A stretch of DNA of 64,000 nt. It comes from Oceanidesulfovibrio marinus (lineage in GTDB: Bacteria; Desulfobacterota; Desulfovibrionia; Desulfovibrionales; Desulfovibrionaceae). The stretch spans positions 2,356,001 to 2,420,000 of the forward strand of contig NZ_CP039543.1 in NCBI RefSeq assembly GCF_013085545.1, in the 5' to 3' direction. The notes beneath the pieces are model-generated. The model was not told the DNA's origin, ran no database searches, and saw only the letters and a list, made by a program, of their open reading frames with translations. The position numbers were made by a program, and so were the translations under genes. Shown one piece after another: positions 31,152-40,447 of the stretch (its first letter is position 1; each line of letters starts with the position of its first letter).

Positions 31152-33383
31152 TCACTCCTCGCGGCGGACCGGAATGAGGCAGGTGAAGCTGGAGCCCTTG
31201 CCGGGCTCGCTCTGCACGGTAATGTCGCCGCCCATGGCGAGAAGCAGACGCTTGATGATCGCCAGGCCGAGGCCGTAGCCCTGCTCGCACGACTGCTTGC
31301 AGCCGGCCTGCTCGAACTCCCGGAAAATACACTCGAGCTTGTCCTGCGGTATGCCCTGGCCCGTGTCCCTGACCACGAGGCACAGCACCTTGGCGGAGTC
31401 ATCCACGCCATCGAGGTCCAGGGCCGAGGCTGCAGGCGCGTCGCCGTTCAGGGTGTCGGCCGAGACGGTTATGCCCCCGCGATCCGTGAATTTCATGGCG
31501 TTGCCCACGAGGTTGGAGAGCACCTGGCGGATGCGCGCGCCGTCCCCGCAAAGGGTCTCGGGCAGGGCTTCGCCGAAGTCGGATTCCAGCTGCACGCCTT
31601 TCCTGTCGGCCACAAACCGGTACTGCATAAGAACGCGCTCGACGACATCCCTGGCCGAGAAAGGCTCCTCGCTGAGCTCCATCCGCCCGGCTTCCACGCG
31701 TGAGAGGTCCAGCACGCCGCTTACAAGATCCTTGAGAATCGCACCGGAGGCGAGGGCGCCCTCCACGTACTCAAGCTGATCGCTGGAGCACTTCTCCATG
31801 GCCAGGAGCTGGCACACGCCCAGGATGCTGCTGAGCGGCGTGCGAATCTCGTGGCTGAGATGCGCAAGGTACCGGCTCTTCTCCTCGTTGGCGCGTTCGG
31901 CGCACGTCTTGGCCTGCTCCAGTTCTTTAATGATCCTGCGCGTGGCGGTGACGTCGCGCATGACGATCACGCCGCCGTCCGGCGCCCCTGCATCGTCATG
32001 AAGCGCCAGGTGGTGGACCTCCAGGGTCCGCGTATCCCGGCCGGAGACGCGATGCTCCAGCACGGCGACCTCGCCGCCCCATTCCTCCAGGGGCCGGGGA
32101 ACACCGGCCACCACACCGGCCTGCTCCAGCAGCTCCTCGTGCCGTTTTCCCACCAGGGGCCGCTGGCTGGTGAAGAGCTCCTCCATGCCTTCGTTCGCGC
32201 GCACAATGCAGCGCTCCTTGTCCACTATGCACACGGCGTCGCCCACGGCGGTCAGCACCTTTTCCAGCAGGCCCTCGGCCCTTTCCCTGGCCGACTCGGC
32301 GCAATGCAGGTCGGTAACGTCCTCGGTGATGCCGATGACGCGGAGCTGGCCGTCTCCGCCGTCACCGTTGGGCAGAATAAAGCCGCGTGACCGCAGCCGC
32401 CGGATTGAGCCGTCCGGACGCACGATCCTGTACACGCCGCGGGCCTCCTCCCCCCGGAGGCGCCGTTGATGCAGCGCTCGCACACGCTCCCGATCTTCCT
32501 GATGGACAAGACGATAGTAGTTCTCCAGGTCTTCAAGAATGGTGGACTCGGGCGCGCCAACGATGTCCTCGAAGACAGGGCTCACGTATGTGAACCCTTT
32601 GCCCGGCTCCATCACGTGGAAGATGTCGCGGATGTTTTCCACAAAGTTGCGGAATAACAGCTCATGGTCTTCCATCTCCACCTGGAGAGAACCCTTCTTG
32701 TCCATGGCCGAAGCCAGAAGCGAGATAACGTCTTGCAGGCTTCTCGTGCGTCCAGCGTTCTCCTCTTCCTCGACCTTCTGCAGATGGCGGAAGGCCTCGA
32801 TGAGCATGCAGTTGTCGGTGACGTCCACATTAAAGACAATGATCACGCCGCGCCGCTTGTGGACCTCGCCGTAGTTGATGAAGATCCGGTACTCGCCGCT
32901 ACGCACCCGTATCCGGTATCGAGCCGGCGGAATGCTGCGTCCAGCACGCAGACTCTTCCACCTGCTGCGAACCAATGTGACATCGTCCGGATGGACGAGC
33001 TCGATCAGGAACTCAATCGTGGGTGTTACATCCTTGGGCGAGTACCCGAGCAGCCGGTAGAGTGAATCGCTCCACTCCATTTCACCAGTTTCGAGATTAT
33101 ACTCCCAGGAGCCCATGCCGGACAGAAAGCTGGACCACGAGGTGCCGGAACTCTCCAGGCAAACGACGTCTTCTTTTTTCGGAGACAGAAAGAGATTGAA
33201 CGGCTCGGTGCCCAGTGAGTCTGCAATACGATAAATTAGTTCAAACGAGGGGACCGATACCCCTCTTTCAATATTACCAAGATGTTCGGGGGTGACCCCG
33301 AGCCTCTCGGCCATTTGCGCTTGCGTCAGCCTGGCCAAGGTTCGCAAGTATCGCACTCGTTTTCCAAATCCATCAATATCCAT
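31152..33383 (-). CDS. XRE-type HTH fused to PAS sensor histidine kinase (1)
   Basis: A 743-residue cytosolic protein. Residues 5-62 are an XRE/Cro helix-turn-helix (RYLRTLARLTQAQMAERLGV..TPEHLGNIERG). Three PAS-like domains follow (about 80-195, 240-360, 370-485), then a HisKA H-box with His511 (HLSHEIRTPLSSILG) and an ATPase domain with NLVGNAMKF, DTGQGIP and GYGLGLAI. It has no receiver and no membrane segment. A DNA-binding domain joined to a complete kinase is unusual. The first ATG (33381-33383) is taken; a TTG 12 bases upstream abuts the GGGGGG stretch and is less likely. It is paralogous to 36044-38752; the two HTHs match at most positions, including TPEHL.NIERG and LGTEP.NLFL. Confidence 0.9.
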   Translation of the reverse strand: MDIDGFGKRVRYLRTLARLTQAQMAERLGVTPEHLGNIERGVSVPSFELIYRIADSLGTEPFNLFLSPKKEDVVCLESSGTSWSSFLSGMGSWEYNLETGEMEWSDSLYRLLGYSPKDVTPTIEFLIELVHPDDVTLVRSRWKSLRAGRSIPPARYRIRVRSGEYRIFINYGEVHKRRGVIIVFNVDVTDNCMLIEAFRHLQKVEEEENAGRTRSLQDVISLLASAMDKKGSLQVEMEDHELLFRNFVENIRDIFHVMEPGKGFTYVSPVFEDIVGAPESTILEDLENYYRLVHQEDRERVRALHQRRLRGEEARGVYRIVRPDGSIRRLRSRGFILPNGDGGDGQLRVIGITEDVTDLHCAESARERAEGLLEKVLTAVGDAVCIVDKERCIVRANEGMEELFTSQRPLVGKRHEELLEQAGVVAGVPRPLEEWGGEVAVLEHRVSGRDTRTLEVHHLALHDDAGAPDGGVIVMRDVTATRRIIKELEQAKTCAERANEEKSRYLAHLSHEIRTPLSSILGVCQLLAMEKCSSDQLEYVEGALASGAILKDLVSGVLDLSRVEAGRMELSEEPFSARDVVERVLMQYRFVADRKGVQLESDFGEALPETLCGDGARIRQVLSNLVGNAMKFTDRGGITVSADTLNGDAPAASALDLDGVDDSAKVLCLVVRDTGQGIPQDKLECIFREFEQAGCKQSCEQGYGLGLAIIKRLLLAMGGDITVQSEPGKGSSFTCLIPVRREE

Positions 33384-33631
33384 ACTTCGTTTCAATCCCC
33401 CCGTAAGAAATCGCTCTTATATTACCATATCGGGCATTTCATGAGTAGGAACTGCCACTTCATGTTTTTCCGATTTCTTGTGATTTTCGTTGCATTGCGC
33501 ATAGTACCAATCGAGCTCATCCCTGAATTTTTGTGCGCATCTCCTGCCTGGATGCGCTGGACGACCGGCCTGTTTATTTTTAGGTAGATTCCCTTTGGTT
33601 TCAACCTTTGACTACGGGAGTTTCTTTCAGC

Positions 33632-35104
33632 ATGGATATGGCACTGCACTGCCCGGCCTGCGCCGTCGACTATCGCATCATGGATCGGCATTTCGCCTGC
33701 CCAAAGGCTCAACCCGACGCCGAGCATCTGCTGCGCCAGGTGCACCGCGCCCGGCCGGAGATCGAGCTCTGGCGCGACGCCTGGGACGACGGGGAGCGCG
33801 GTTCCTTCCGCGTGTTCCGCAATGCCCTGTCCAGCCACCTGCTGGCCGGCGAGCAGGGCTATCTGGCCCAGCTTGAAGGAATAAACGACAACCTCATGCG
33901 TTTCCACGGCCTTACCTTTGAAGCCACCGCCCTTTTCTCTGCCCGGCCCCTGGCTGCGGCCATCGGCCACGACGGCCTGCTGCTGGCCAAGGACGAGACC
34001 GCCAACGTGGGCGGCTCCAACACGGCGCGGCACCTCATGGGAACGCTTCTGTACATAGAGGCCCACCGCCGGCTGACCGACTCCCCGGCCAAGACCCCGC
34101 TGGCCATACATAGCTGCGGCGACGCCGCCCTGGGCGCGGCCATCGTGGCGCGGGCCGGCGAGTACCCGCTGCACTGCTTTGTTCCCAGGGACGTGGACCC
34201 GGAGCTGGAGAACCTGCTGCGCTCCCATGGCGCGTACATCGAAAAGGTCATCCCCCGGACCGGAGAGCTTGGCGACCCGTGCTACCGCGCCTTCCGCGAA
34301 GCCGTGTCCGAACGCGGCTTCCTCCCGTTTGCCACATCCGGACCGGACAACTGGTCCGGCATCGAAGGCGGCCGCACCCTGGGCTACGAGCTCGCGCTCC
34401 AGCTCTCCGAGGCGGGCATCGAGCTCGACCACCTCGTTCTCCAGGTGGGCGGCGGGGCCATGGCCCGGGCCGTGGTCGAGGCGCTGGAGTCGTGCCGGGA
34501 GTGGGGAATGCTGGAGCGGGTGCCGCGAATCCATGCCGTGCAGCCGACCGGGAGCTTCCCCTTTGTGCGCTGCCACGCCCTGCTGCTGGCCCACGTGGCC
34601 GATGTCGCCGGCCTGCCCTTCGAGCTGGAGTACGACATCGACTCCGATCCGGAGGACGAGACCGCCATCCTGCGCGAGTTCCTGGAGGAGGAAGCCGAGC
34701 AGGTGGCCGAGGTCGCGGCCTACGCCGCGGATTCCTTTGCCACGGAAGAGGTGCAGCAAGTGCTGGCGCGGGCCGTGGCCAACCCCACGGAGTTCATGTG
34801 GCCGTGGGACCTGGGCGGATCGGAAAGCGCTGCCCACGGCCTGCTCCATCCCGTGGCGCACGACTGGTTCTACCTTGCCGCGGGCATGCTGCGCACCGGC
34901 GGCGTTCCTGCCGTTGCGACGGAAGAGAGTCTGGCAAACGCCAAGGATCTGGTGGCCGGCAACACGAACATCGCCGCCACGGCCAGCGGCACGGCCGGGC
35001 TGGCCGGGCTCACGACGCTGAAGGAGCAGGGCCACATAGCCGGAAGCGACGCCGTAGGCATCGTGCTCACCAGCGTGGACAGGGCCAGCCTGGAGTGGCG
35101 CTGA
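33632..35104 (+). CDS. Threonine-synthase-like PLP fold type II protein lacking the Schiff-base lysine
   Basis: A 490-residue protein. The N-terminus has a zinc-ribbon-like CPAC..(10)..FACPKA. The core has fold-type II PLP features: LLLAKDETANVGGS (119-129 region), a phosphate loop SCGDAALGAA, glycine-rich QVGGGAMARA and the C-terminal TASGTAGLAG. The S-x-K-x-R motif that carries the PLP lysine reads SNTAR, so Thr131 (ACG at 34022-34024) occupies the lysine position; K120 belongs to the preceding conserved KDE. It may be catalytically dead or may use PLP differently. ATG 33632 is chosen because GGGAG is 11 bases upstream. It lies between two XRE-kinases, transcribed with the DJ-1 gene direction. 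Confidence 0.8.
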   Translation: MDMALHCPACAVDYRIMDRHFACPKAQPDAEHLLRQVHRARPEIELWRDAWDDGERGSFRVFRNALSSHLLAGEQGYLAQLEGINDNLMRFHGLTFEATALFSARPLAAAIGHDGLLLAKDETANVGGSNTARHLMGTLLYIEAHRRLTDSPAKTPLAIHSCGDAALGAAIVARAGEYPLHCFVPRDVDPELENLLRSHGAYIEKVIPRTGELGDPCYRAFREAVSERGFLPFATSGPDNWSGIEGGRTLGYELALQLSEAGIELDHLVLQVGGGAMARAVVEALESCREWGMLERVPRIHAVQPTGSFPFVRCHALLLAHVADVAGLPFELEYDIDSDPEDETAILREFLEEEAEQVAEVAAYAADSFATEEVQQVLARAVANPTEFMWPWDLGGSESAAHGLLHPVAHDWFYLAAGMLRTGGVPAVATEESLANAKDLVAGNTNIAATASGTAGLAGLTTLKEQGHIAGSDAVGIVLTSVDRASLEWR

Positions 35105-35275
35105 CCTCGCGGTTGCGTCAGCTGCCCTGGGATTGCGACCGGACCTGCCGCCGATCGAGTTGGACATTCCCTGCCATTTACCCTCCACTTCGCCGCCGAT
35201 CTGGTGCATGATGGGTGCTGTTTTCATCCGTTTGAAACGGTGACCCGACAACCAGAATTATCCCAGGAGGCATAC

Positions 35276-35800
35276 ATGAGCGAGCTTTCAGGCAAACAGG
35301 TCGTGCTGCTCGTGGCCGACCACCACAACGATTACGAGTTCCTCTACCCCTACATCCGCATGAAAGAGGCCGGCGCCACGGTCAAGATCGCCGGTGCGGA
35401 CAAGGACGCCGTATACGCCGGCAAGTACGGCATTCCGGCCAAGGCGGACATGAGCTTCGACGAGCTGGACGCGGCTAAGTTCGACGGCGTCATTATCCCC
35501 GGCGGCTACGCCCCGGATATCGTGCGCCGCCACGGCGCGGCCAATGACTTCGTGAAGAAGATGTTCGACGCGGGCAAGGTCGTGGCCTTCATCTGCCACG
35601 CGGGATGGGTGCCTGTTTCGGCCGGCATCCTGGACGGCAGGCGCTGCACCTCGTTCTTCGCCATCCGCGACGACCTGGTCAATGCCGGGGCGCAGTGGGT
35701 GGACGAGGAGGTTGTCGTGGACGGCAACCTGATCTCCAGCCGGACGCCGGACGATCTTCCCGCATTCTGCAAGGCGATCATAGCGGCCATGAACAAGTAA
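35276..35800 (+). CDS. DJ-1/PfpI-family protein
   Basis: A 174-residue single-domain protein of the class I glutamine amidotransferase-like superfamily. The nucleophile elbow FICHAGW holds the conserved Cys, and PGGYAPDIVRR and the C-terminal SSRTPDDLPAFCKAI fit the PfpI/YhbO type. Members act as deglycases, chaperones or proteases. CAGGAGG lies five bases before the ATG at 35276. A strong terminator follows, so it ends its transcript; it is 171 bases after the PLP-fold gene. Confidence 0.9.
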   Translation: MSELSGKQVVLLVADHHNDYEFLYPYIRMKEAGATVKIAGADKDAVYAGKYGIPAKADMSFDELDAAKFDGVIIPGGYAPDIVRRHGAANDFVKKMFDAGKVVAFICHAGWVPVSAGILDGRRCTSFFAIRDDLVNAGAQWVDEEVVVDGNLISSRTPDDLPAFCKAIIAAMNK

Positions 35801-35860
35801 TTCGGGACCACCAGCCGCCCCCGAGGCGGCAAAGTACTCCTTGTCTTCAATCAGCGCACA

Positions 35861-35896
35861 AGCCGGCCGGAGCTCGCTCCAGCCGGCTTTTTCTTT
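35861..35896 (+). terminator. Rho-independent terminator of the DJ-1 gene
   Basis: AGCCGG (35861-35866) pairs with CCGGCT (around 35883-35888), extended by GGAG/CTCC internally, then TTTTTCTTTT. Confidence 0.85.
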
Positions 35897-36043
35897 TATT
35901 TCGTGCCAATACCTCCGACAGCGCAGATGCTTTCAATCGTATGTACTCCCAACTCTGTTGAATATTGACAAATACACTTGAAGTATCTGTTCGTGTTCAA
36001 ATTTCGAAACATTCCTTACTAAATAATTGTGCCGGGGGGCTAT

Positions 36044-38752
36044 ATGATCAAAAAAGCATTTGGGAAAAGACTGCGTTCGTTGCGCAATCTCGCTGGGTTA
36101 ACCCAGGAATACTTATCAACAGAACTTGGTATCACACCAGAACATCTAAGCAATATCGAACGCGGCAGGGCCACGCCGTCGTTCAAGCTGATCGAGAATA
36201 TAGCCAAGACCCTTGGCACCGAGCCTGCCAACCTGTTCCTGTTCCCCCCGTCCGGGCAGGACGACATCTCCCAGGAAAATTCCACAGCCGGCCCGCAGCG
36301 CGAGCAACAGCCGGACGAAGAAGGCTGCGTCTCCCTCTCCGACTACTCCCTGTACATCACCGACGTGGGCCGCTGGGAGTATGACGTTGTCTCCGACACC
36401 TACCAATGGAGCGACGCCATCTACCGCATGTTCGGCGTTTCCAAGGCGGCCTTCACTCCCACGTGGGAAGGGCTCATGGGTCTTACCCCGAAGAAGGACT
36501 TCCAGGCTATCAAGATGTGCTGGAAGACGCTGCTCGGCGGCCAGCCCGTGGGGCCATTCACCTTTCGAACCCTGAATCAACACAGCGGCGTCCGCCACCT
36601 CATCGCCAAGGCTGAGCCCTTTTTCGACGAGCAGGGCAACCTGTCCTCGATCCGCGGCGTAACCATCGACTACACCGAGCAGAAAAACCTGGAGGAGGCG
36701 CTGCGGCGTCTCCAGCAGACCCTCGAAGGCCAGGTGCAGCGCCGCACCAGCGAGCTGCACTCCATGATCACCACCCTGGGCGAGGAGATCGCGGTCCGCA
36801 AACAGGCCGAAGAGCAGGCCAGACAGTTCAGCCAGCGCCTCTCCCTGGCCATGGAGATAGCCGCCCTTGGCATCTGGGATTACGACCGGGACACGGAGAT
36901 ACTGCGAATCGATGAGTCACTTGTCCGCAGCCTGGGGTACGGTCCGAGCGAGGCCGAGGCCCCGCTACGCATCTGGGAGGAACGCATCCACCCCAAGGAC
37001 CGGCCGCTGCACGACGCAGCCCGGTACGCTTTTGTGAACGAGGAGGTGGACAACTACCAGGCCACTTTCCGCCTCAGAACAGCGCAGGGTGACTGGGTGT
37101 GGTTCCACTCCATAGGCCGGACCAGCGTGTGCGATTCGCAGCAGAAACCGCTGCGCATCACCGGCACGTTCCAGAACATCACCGAGATGAAGCACGCCGA
37201 GCTTGCGCGGATCACCAGCGAGGAGCGGCTGCGCCATCTTGTGGAACAGGTCCGCGAGATCTTCTGGGTCATGGAGGCGGACCGGAAAAAATCATTCCTT
37301 TCCCCGCACTTCGAGCGCATTCTCAAGATTGACCCGGTCGAGGTGATCGAGGACCCCGAGGCCTTTCTCAGACGCGTTCATCCAGAGGACCGCGCCCGCA
37401 TCAAGAACGCCCTCCAACGCCAATGGGCCGGTGTGGAGAACCTCGACGAGACCTACCGCATCATTATGCCGGATGACACCATCCGCGTGATCCATGCCCG
37501 GACCTTTCCCGTGCTGGACGAGGAAGGCTCCATCCTCCGCCTGATTGGCGTGGGTGATGACATCACGGAGATGGTGGAGATGAACCGCGAGCTGGAACGC
37601 GCCAAGGAGGAGGCCGAGGAAGCAAGCCGGGCCAAGTCCGGTTTCCTCGCCAACATGAGCCACGAGATCCGCACCCCCCTCAACGGCATCCTGGCCTTTC
37701 TCCAGCTCCTGGCCCACACCGATCTCGACCAGGAGCAGAACGAGCTGGTGCGCCTTGCCCGCTCTTCCGGCTCATCCCTGCTCGAAATCGTCAACGACAT
37801 CCTGGATATCTCGCGCATCGAGGCCGGCGGCATGCAGCTCCAGGAAACCGAGTTCTCGTTCCAGGAGCTGACCGACGCCCTGACCTCGGTCTTCCGGCCC
37901 TTGGCCGAGCAGAAGGGCCTCAAGCTGAACTCGCGCATAGACGGCGATATCGCCGCCCTGCTTCTCGGCGATCCCGCCCGCATCAAGCAGATACTCTTCA
38001 ACCTCGTGGGCAACGCCGTGAAGTTCACCCACGAGGGGTCGGTGACCATCAGCGCCTCCCTGGACGGAAACGCCGACGGCGACCGCCACCTCATCCGCCT
38101 CGAAGTGGCCGACACGGGCCCCGGCATCCCGGAGAACATGCTCCAGAGCATCTTCGAGACCTTCATCCAGGCCGGAGGACCCGGCGAGATGCCCAGCAGC
38201 GGCACCGGTCTCGGCCTGGCAATAGTCAAGCGCCTGGCAGAGCTCATGGGCGGGTCGGTGTCTGTTCGCAGCGTTCTGGGCGACGGCTCGTGCTTCCAGG
38301 TGCTCCTGCCGTTGCAGGCGGCGTCCGTACAGCCGCAAGGCCAGACGCCGAACGCTTCAGACATGCCCGGCTCCAGCCGGCCGCTGCGCGCCCTTGTTGC
38401 GGAGGACGACCAGGTGAACCGCAAGGCGCTCACCCGCATGCTCCAGATACTGGGCCACGAGGTGATCTGCACTTCCAACGGCCACGAAGCCATCGAGCAG
38501 ATCGAGTTGCAGGAACCGGACGTGCTCCTGCTGGACATCCGCATGCCGGAGATGAGCGGCTATGAGGTGACCCAGCGCATCCGCGAGGGCGTGTACGAAA
38601 AAATCCCCAAGGATATTCCCATCATCGCCGTCACGGCCTTTGCCCTGCGGGAGGACGAGGAGCGCATCCAGGCAGCCGGGGTGGACGGCTTCCTGGCCAA
38701 GCCGTTTACCATGGAAGAGCTACGGGACATCCTGGACAGCGTCCTGCAGTAG
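36044..38752 (+). CDS. XRE-type HTH fused to PAS hybrid histidine kinase with receiver (2)
   Basis: A 902-residue cytosolic protein. Residues 6-62 are an XRE helix-turn-helix closely matching that of 31152-33383. PAS domains occupy about 95-220, 275-395 and 395-525, separated by a coiled coil (225-270). The HisKA H-box has His540 (NMSHEIRTPLNG); the ATPase domain has NLVGNAVKF, DTGPGIP and GTGLGLAI. A C-terminal receiver carries Asp831 (LLLDIRMPEMSG) and FLAKPF. The ATG at 36044 follows GGGGGG; a GTG 15 bases upstream is less likely. The fused receiver distinguishes it from its paralogue, so it might pass phosphate on internally. Self-binding of its own promoter through the HTH is a reasonable inference. 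Confidence 0.9.
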   Translation: MIKKAFGKRLRSLRNLAGLTQEYLSTELGITPEHLSNIERGRATPSFKLIENIAKTLGTEPANLFLFPPSGQDDISQENSTAGPQREQQPDEEGCVSLSDYSLYITDVGRWEYDVVSDTYQWSDAIYRMFGVSKAAFTPTWEGLMGLTPKKDFQAIKMCWKTLLGGQPVGPFTFRTLNQHSGVRHLIAKAEPFFDEQGNLSSIRGVTIDYTEQKNLEEALRRLQQTLEGQVQRRTSELHSMITTLGEEIAVRKQAEEQARQFSQRLSLAMEIAALGIWDYDRDTEILRIDESLVRSLGYGPSEAEAPLRIWEERIHPKDRPLHDAARYAFVNEEVDNYQATFRLRTAQGDWVWFHSIGRTSVCDSQQKPLRITGTFQNITEMKHAELARITSEERLRHLVEQVREIFWVMEADRKKSFLSPHFERILKIDPVEVIEDPEAFLRRVHPEDRARIKNALQRQWAGVENLDETYRIIMPDDTIRVIHARTFPVLDEEGSILRLIGVGDDITEMVEMNRELERAKEEAEEASRAKSGFLANMSHEIRTPLNGILAFLQLLAHTDLDQEQNELVRLARSSGSSLLEIVNDILDISRIEAGGMQLQETEFSFQELTDALTSVFRPLAEQKGLKLNSRIDGDIAALLLGDPARIKQILFNLVGNAVKFTHEGSVTISASLDGNADGDRHLIRLEVADTGPGIPENMLQSIFETFIQAGGPGEMPSSGTGLGLAIVKRLAELMGGSVSVRSVLGDGSCFQVLLPLQAASVQPQGQTPNASDMPGSSRPLRALVAEDDQVNRKALTRMLQILGHEVICTSNGHEAIEQIELQEPDVLLLDIRMPEMSGYEVTQRIREGVYEKIPKDIPIIAVTAFALREDEERIQAAGVDGFLAKPFTMEELRDILDSVLQ

Positions 38753-38909
38753 GCCGCGCTCCTGCTGCGCCAAAGCCGGTCCGGCCGCGCCCGCGCTACG
38801 GACGTCCACCGCGTACGTCTCTGGAAATAATATCCTGCCGGTTGTTCCTGCCGGCAGTTGGTTGTATCCTGTAAGGAACCATCCTCACCATTGGCCTGGA
38901 GATATACCC

Positions 38910-39254
38910 ATGGACACACCGCCCCCGCCGCCTCCTGTCGAGCTCGAATCCTCGCTGCGCAACCTGACCATCCTTATCTACGTCCTCTACGCCCTCAGCT
39001 TCTTCGCCGGCATCACGCTGCTCATCGGCGTCGTGGTGGCGTACGTGAAGCGGCCGGACACGGTGCGCACCATCTACTATAGCCACCTCTCCTACCTCAT
39101 CCGAACCTTCTGGTGGACGCTCGCCCTTTCCATCATCGGCGCACTCACGCTGTTCATCGGCATCGGCGCCATCATTCTGCTGGGGGTCTACGTCTATCTC
39201 GTGGTCCGGCTGGTCATCGGCTTCGTCAAGCTGTGGGACCGCCGGACGGTCTGA
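38910..39254 (+). CDS. Small DUF4870-like membrane protein
   Basis: A 114-residue protein with a Pro-rich start (MDTPPPPPPVELE) and three hydrophobic segments (about 20-47, 60-85, 85-105). The middle loop YVKRPDTVRTIYYSHLSYLIRTFW resembles the DUF4870 family, small tetraspan-like proteins of unknown role. The residues before the ATG hold no long SD. It follows the hybrid kinase by 157 bases. Confidence 0.75.
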   Translation: MDTPPPPPPVELESSLRNLTILIYVLYALSFFAGITLLIGVVVAYVKRPDTVRTIYYSHLSYLIRTFWWTLALSIIGALTLFIGIGAIILLGVYVYLVVRLVIGFVKLWDRRTV

Positions 39255-39366
39255 TAGCCGGGGAATCTTCCACGCTCAGGCGGCCGGGTATTCCAGTCGC
39301 CCTATAGTTCACGTTGGAATCGCCGATATGATTTATATCGGCAACCAACCGAGCTCAGGAGACCCC

Positions 39367-39804
39367 ATGCGCATAGACAACGATATCCAACCGGCGATGA
39401 TCGTCCGGCAGAACACCGATGCGTTGGAAAAGGAAGCTGCAGCCAGCGGCAAAACCGGCGACATCGTCAGCATCTCGGGCAAGGCCAAAGAGCTGGCCAA
39501 GGCCCGCCAGAAAAACATGGACGGCGCGTTGCAGAACGTCGGCCAGGATGAAGAAGGCGATAAGTCTTCCTCCGAGTTGCGCATGGAGCAGATCGAGAAG
39601 CGCATCAAGGAGCTGCAGCAGAAGATCAGGGAGCTGCAGCAGAGCGACCTGCCCGAGAAGCAGAAGCAGCAACAACTTGCGGCCCTTCAGCAAGAGCTGA
39701 CCACACTGCAGCAGGAGCTGGGCGAGCTCAAGAATGGAGGAGGCGGCGCCTCCGGCATGATCAGCGGCACCCCGGCTCAGGGATTCGCCAACAGCCTCAC
39801 TTGA
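39367..39804 (+). CDS. Coiled-coil protein, FlxA-like
   Basis: A 145-residue soluble protein: a short N-terminal part with DIVSISGKAKELAKA, a pattern seen in flagellum-associated small proteins, then a Gln-rich coiled coil (about 70-120, KRIKELQQKIRELQQ...) and a Gly-rich tail. The family resemblance to FlxA-like proteins is modest. CAGGAG precedes the ATG. No flagellar gene is in the window, so a flagellar link is unsupported by context. It converges on the AhpD-like gene. Confidence 0.7.
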   Translation: MRIDNDIQPAMIVRQNTDALEKEAAASGKTGDIVSISGKAKELAKARQKNMDGALQNVGQDEEGDKSSSELRMEQIEKRIKELQQKIRELQQSDLPEKQKQQQLAALQQELTTLQQELGELKNGGGGASGMISGTPAQGFANSLT

Positions 39805-39829
39805 TCCGGTTTGACTCCCGTCTTCCGGC

Positions 39830-40180
39830 TCAGGCAGAGGGCAGAACGCCACGCTCCTCCAGGTAGGCCACCACGCGGGTGGTCTCGGCCGCGGCCATGG
39901 TTCCGCCCAGGCTGATGGCCACGGCGCAGGCCTCCAGAATCTCATCCGCGCTTGCGCCCAGGGCCAGAGCCTCCCCTGTCTGAAAAAGAATGCACCCGCG
40001 GCAGCCGGCTACGATAGCCGCCGTCATGGCCATCAGTCGCTTGGTCTTGCCGTCCAGCGCGCCACCCTTGTAAGCCTCGCTCGTCATGGTGTGATAGGCC
40101 TCGTCCAGGCCGGGCATCGCGTCCAGGTACCGTGCGAACAGCTCGTGTATCCGCTCGTGCAACGCTATCTGATTTTCCAT
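39830..40180 (-). CDS. Carboxymuconolactone decarboxylase / AhpD-like protein
   Basis: A 116-residue helical protein with the redox CxxC motif GCRGC (Cys60, Cys63) and downstream acidic/His context typical of AhpD-like alkylhydroperoxidases (GEALALGASADEILEAC). The trimming ATG at 40180 has AGGAGA just upstream. A role in peroxide handling is likely by family; the usual partner AhpC is not nearby. It is convergent with the coiled-coil gene. Confidence 0.88.
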   Translation of the reverse strand: MENQIALHERIHELFARYLDAMPGLDEAYHTMTSEAYKGGALDGKTKRLMAMTAAIVAGCRGCILFQTGEALALGASADEILEACAVAISLGGTMAAAETTRVVAYLEERGVLPSA

Positions 40181-40447
40181 GATATCTTCTCCTGTGCTCT
40201 GGGTTTCGGCGGATTGCTTCCGCCCATTCCGAAACGCCAGCATGCAGGAACCGGCCAGCCAAGGCCAACGCGAATGATGAATCGCTGCAATCAGCGCGGG
40301 GCATGACGCCTGTCGCGGCCTGCGCGCTCGAAATCGTCAACCGTCAGAAATCCCCTGAGGCTTTTCCCGTGTCCACGCGAAATATTTTTACGCCGTAGGG
40401 TTCCGCGGTACTGTGCACCGCGGCCTCACGTATGCTATGAAGCCCTC

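Noticed and set aside
31152-33383. Membrane sensor kinase call
   Set aside because: No hydrophobic segment long enough to span the membrane was seen; it is treated as cytosolic.
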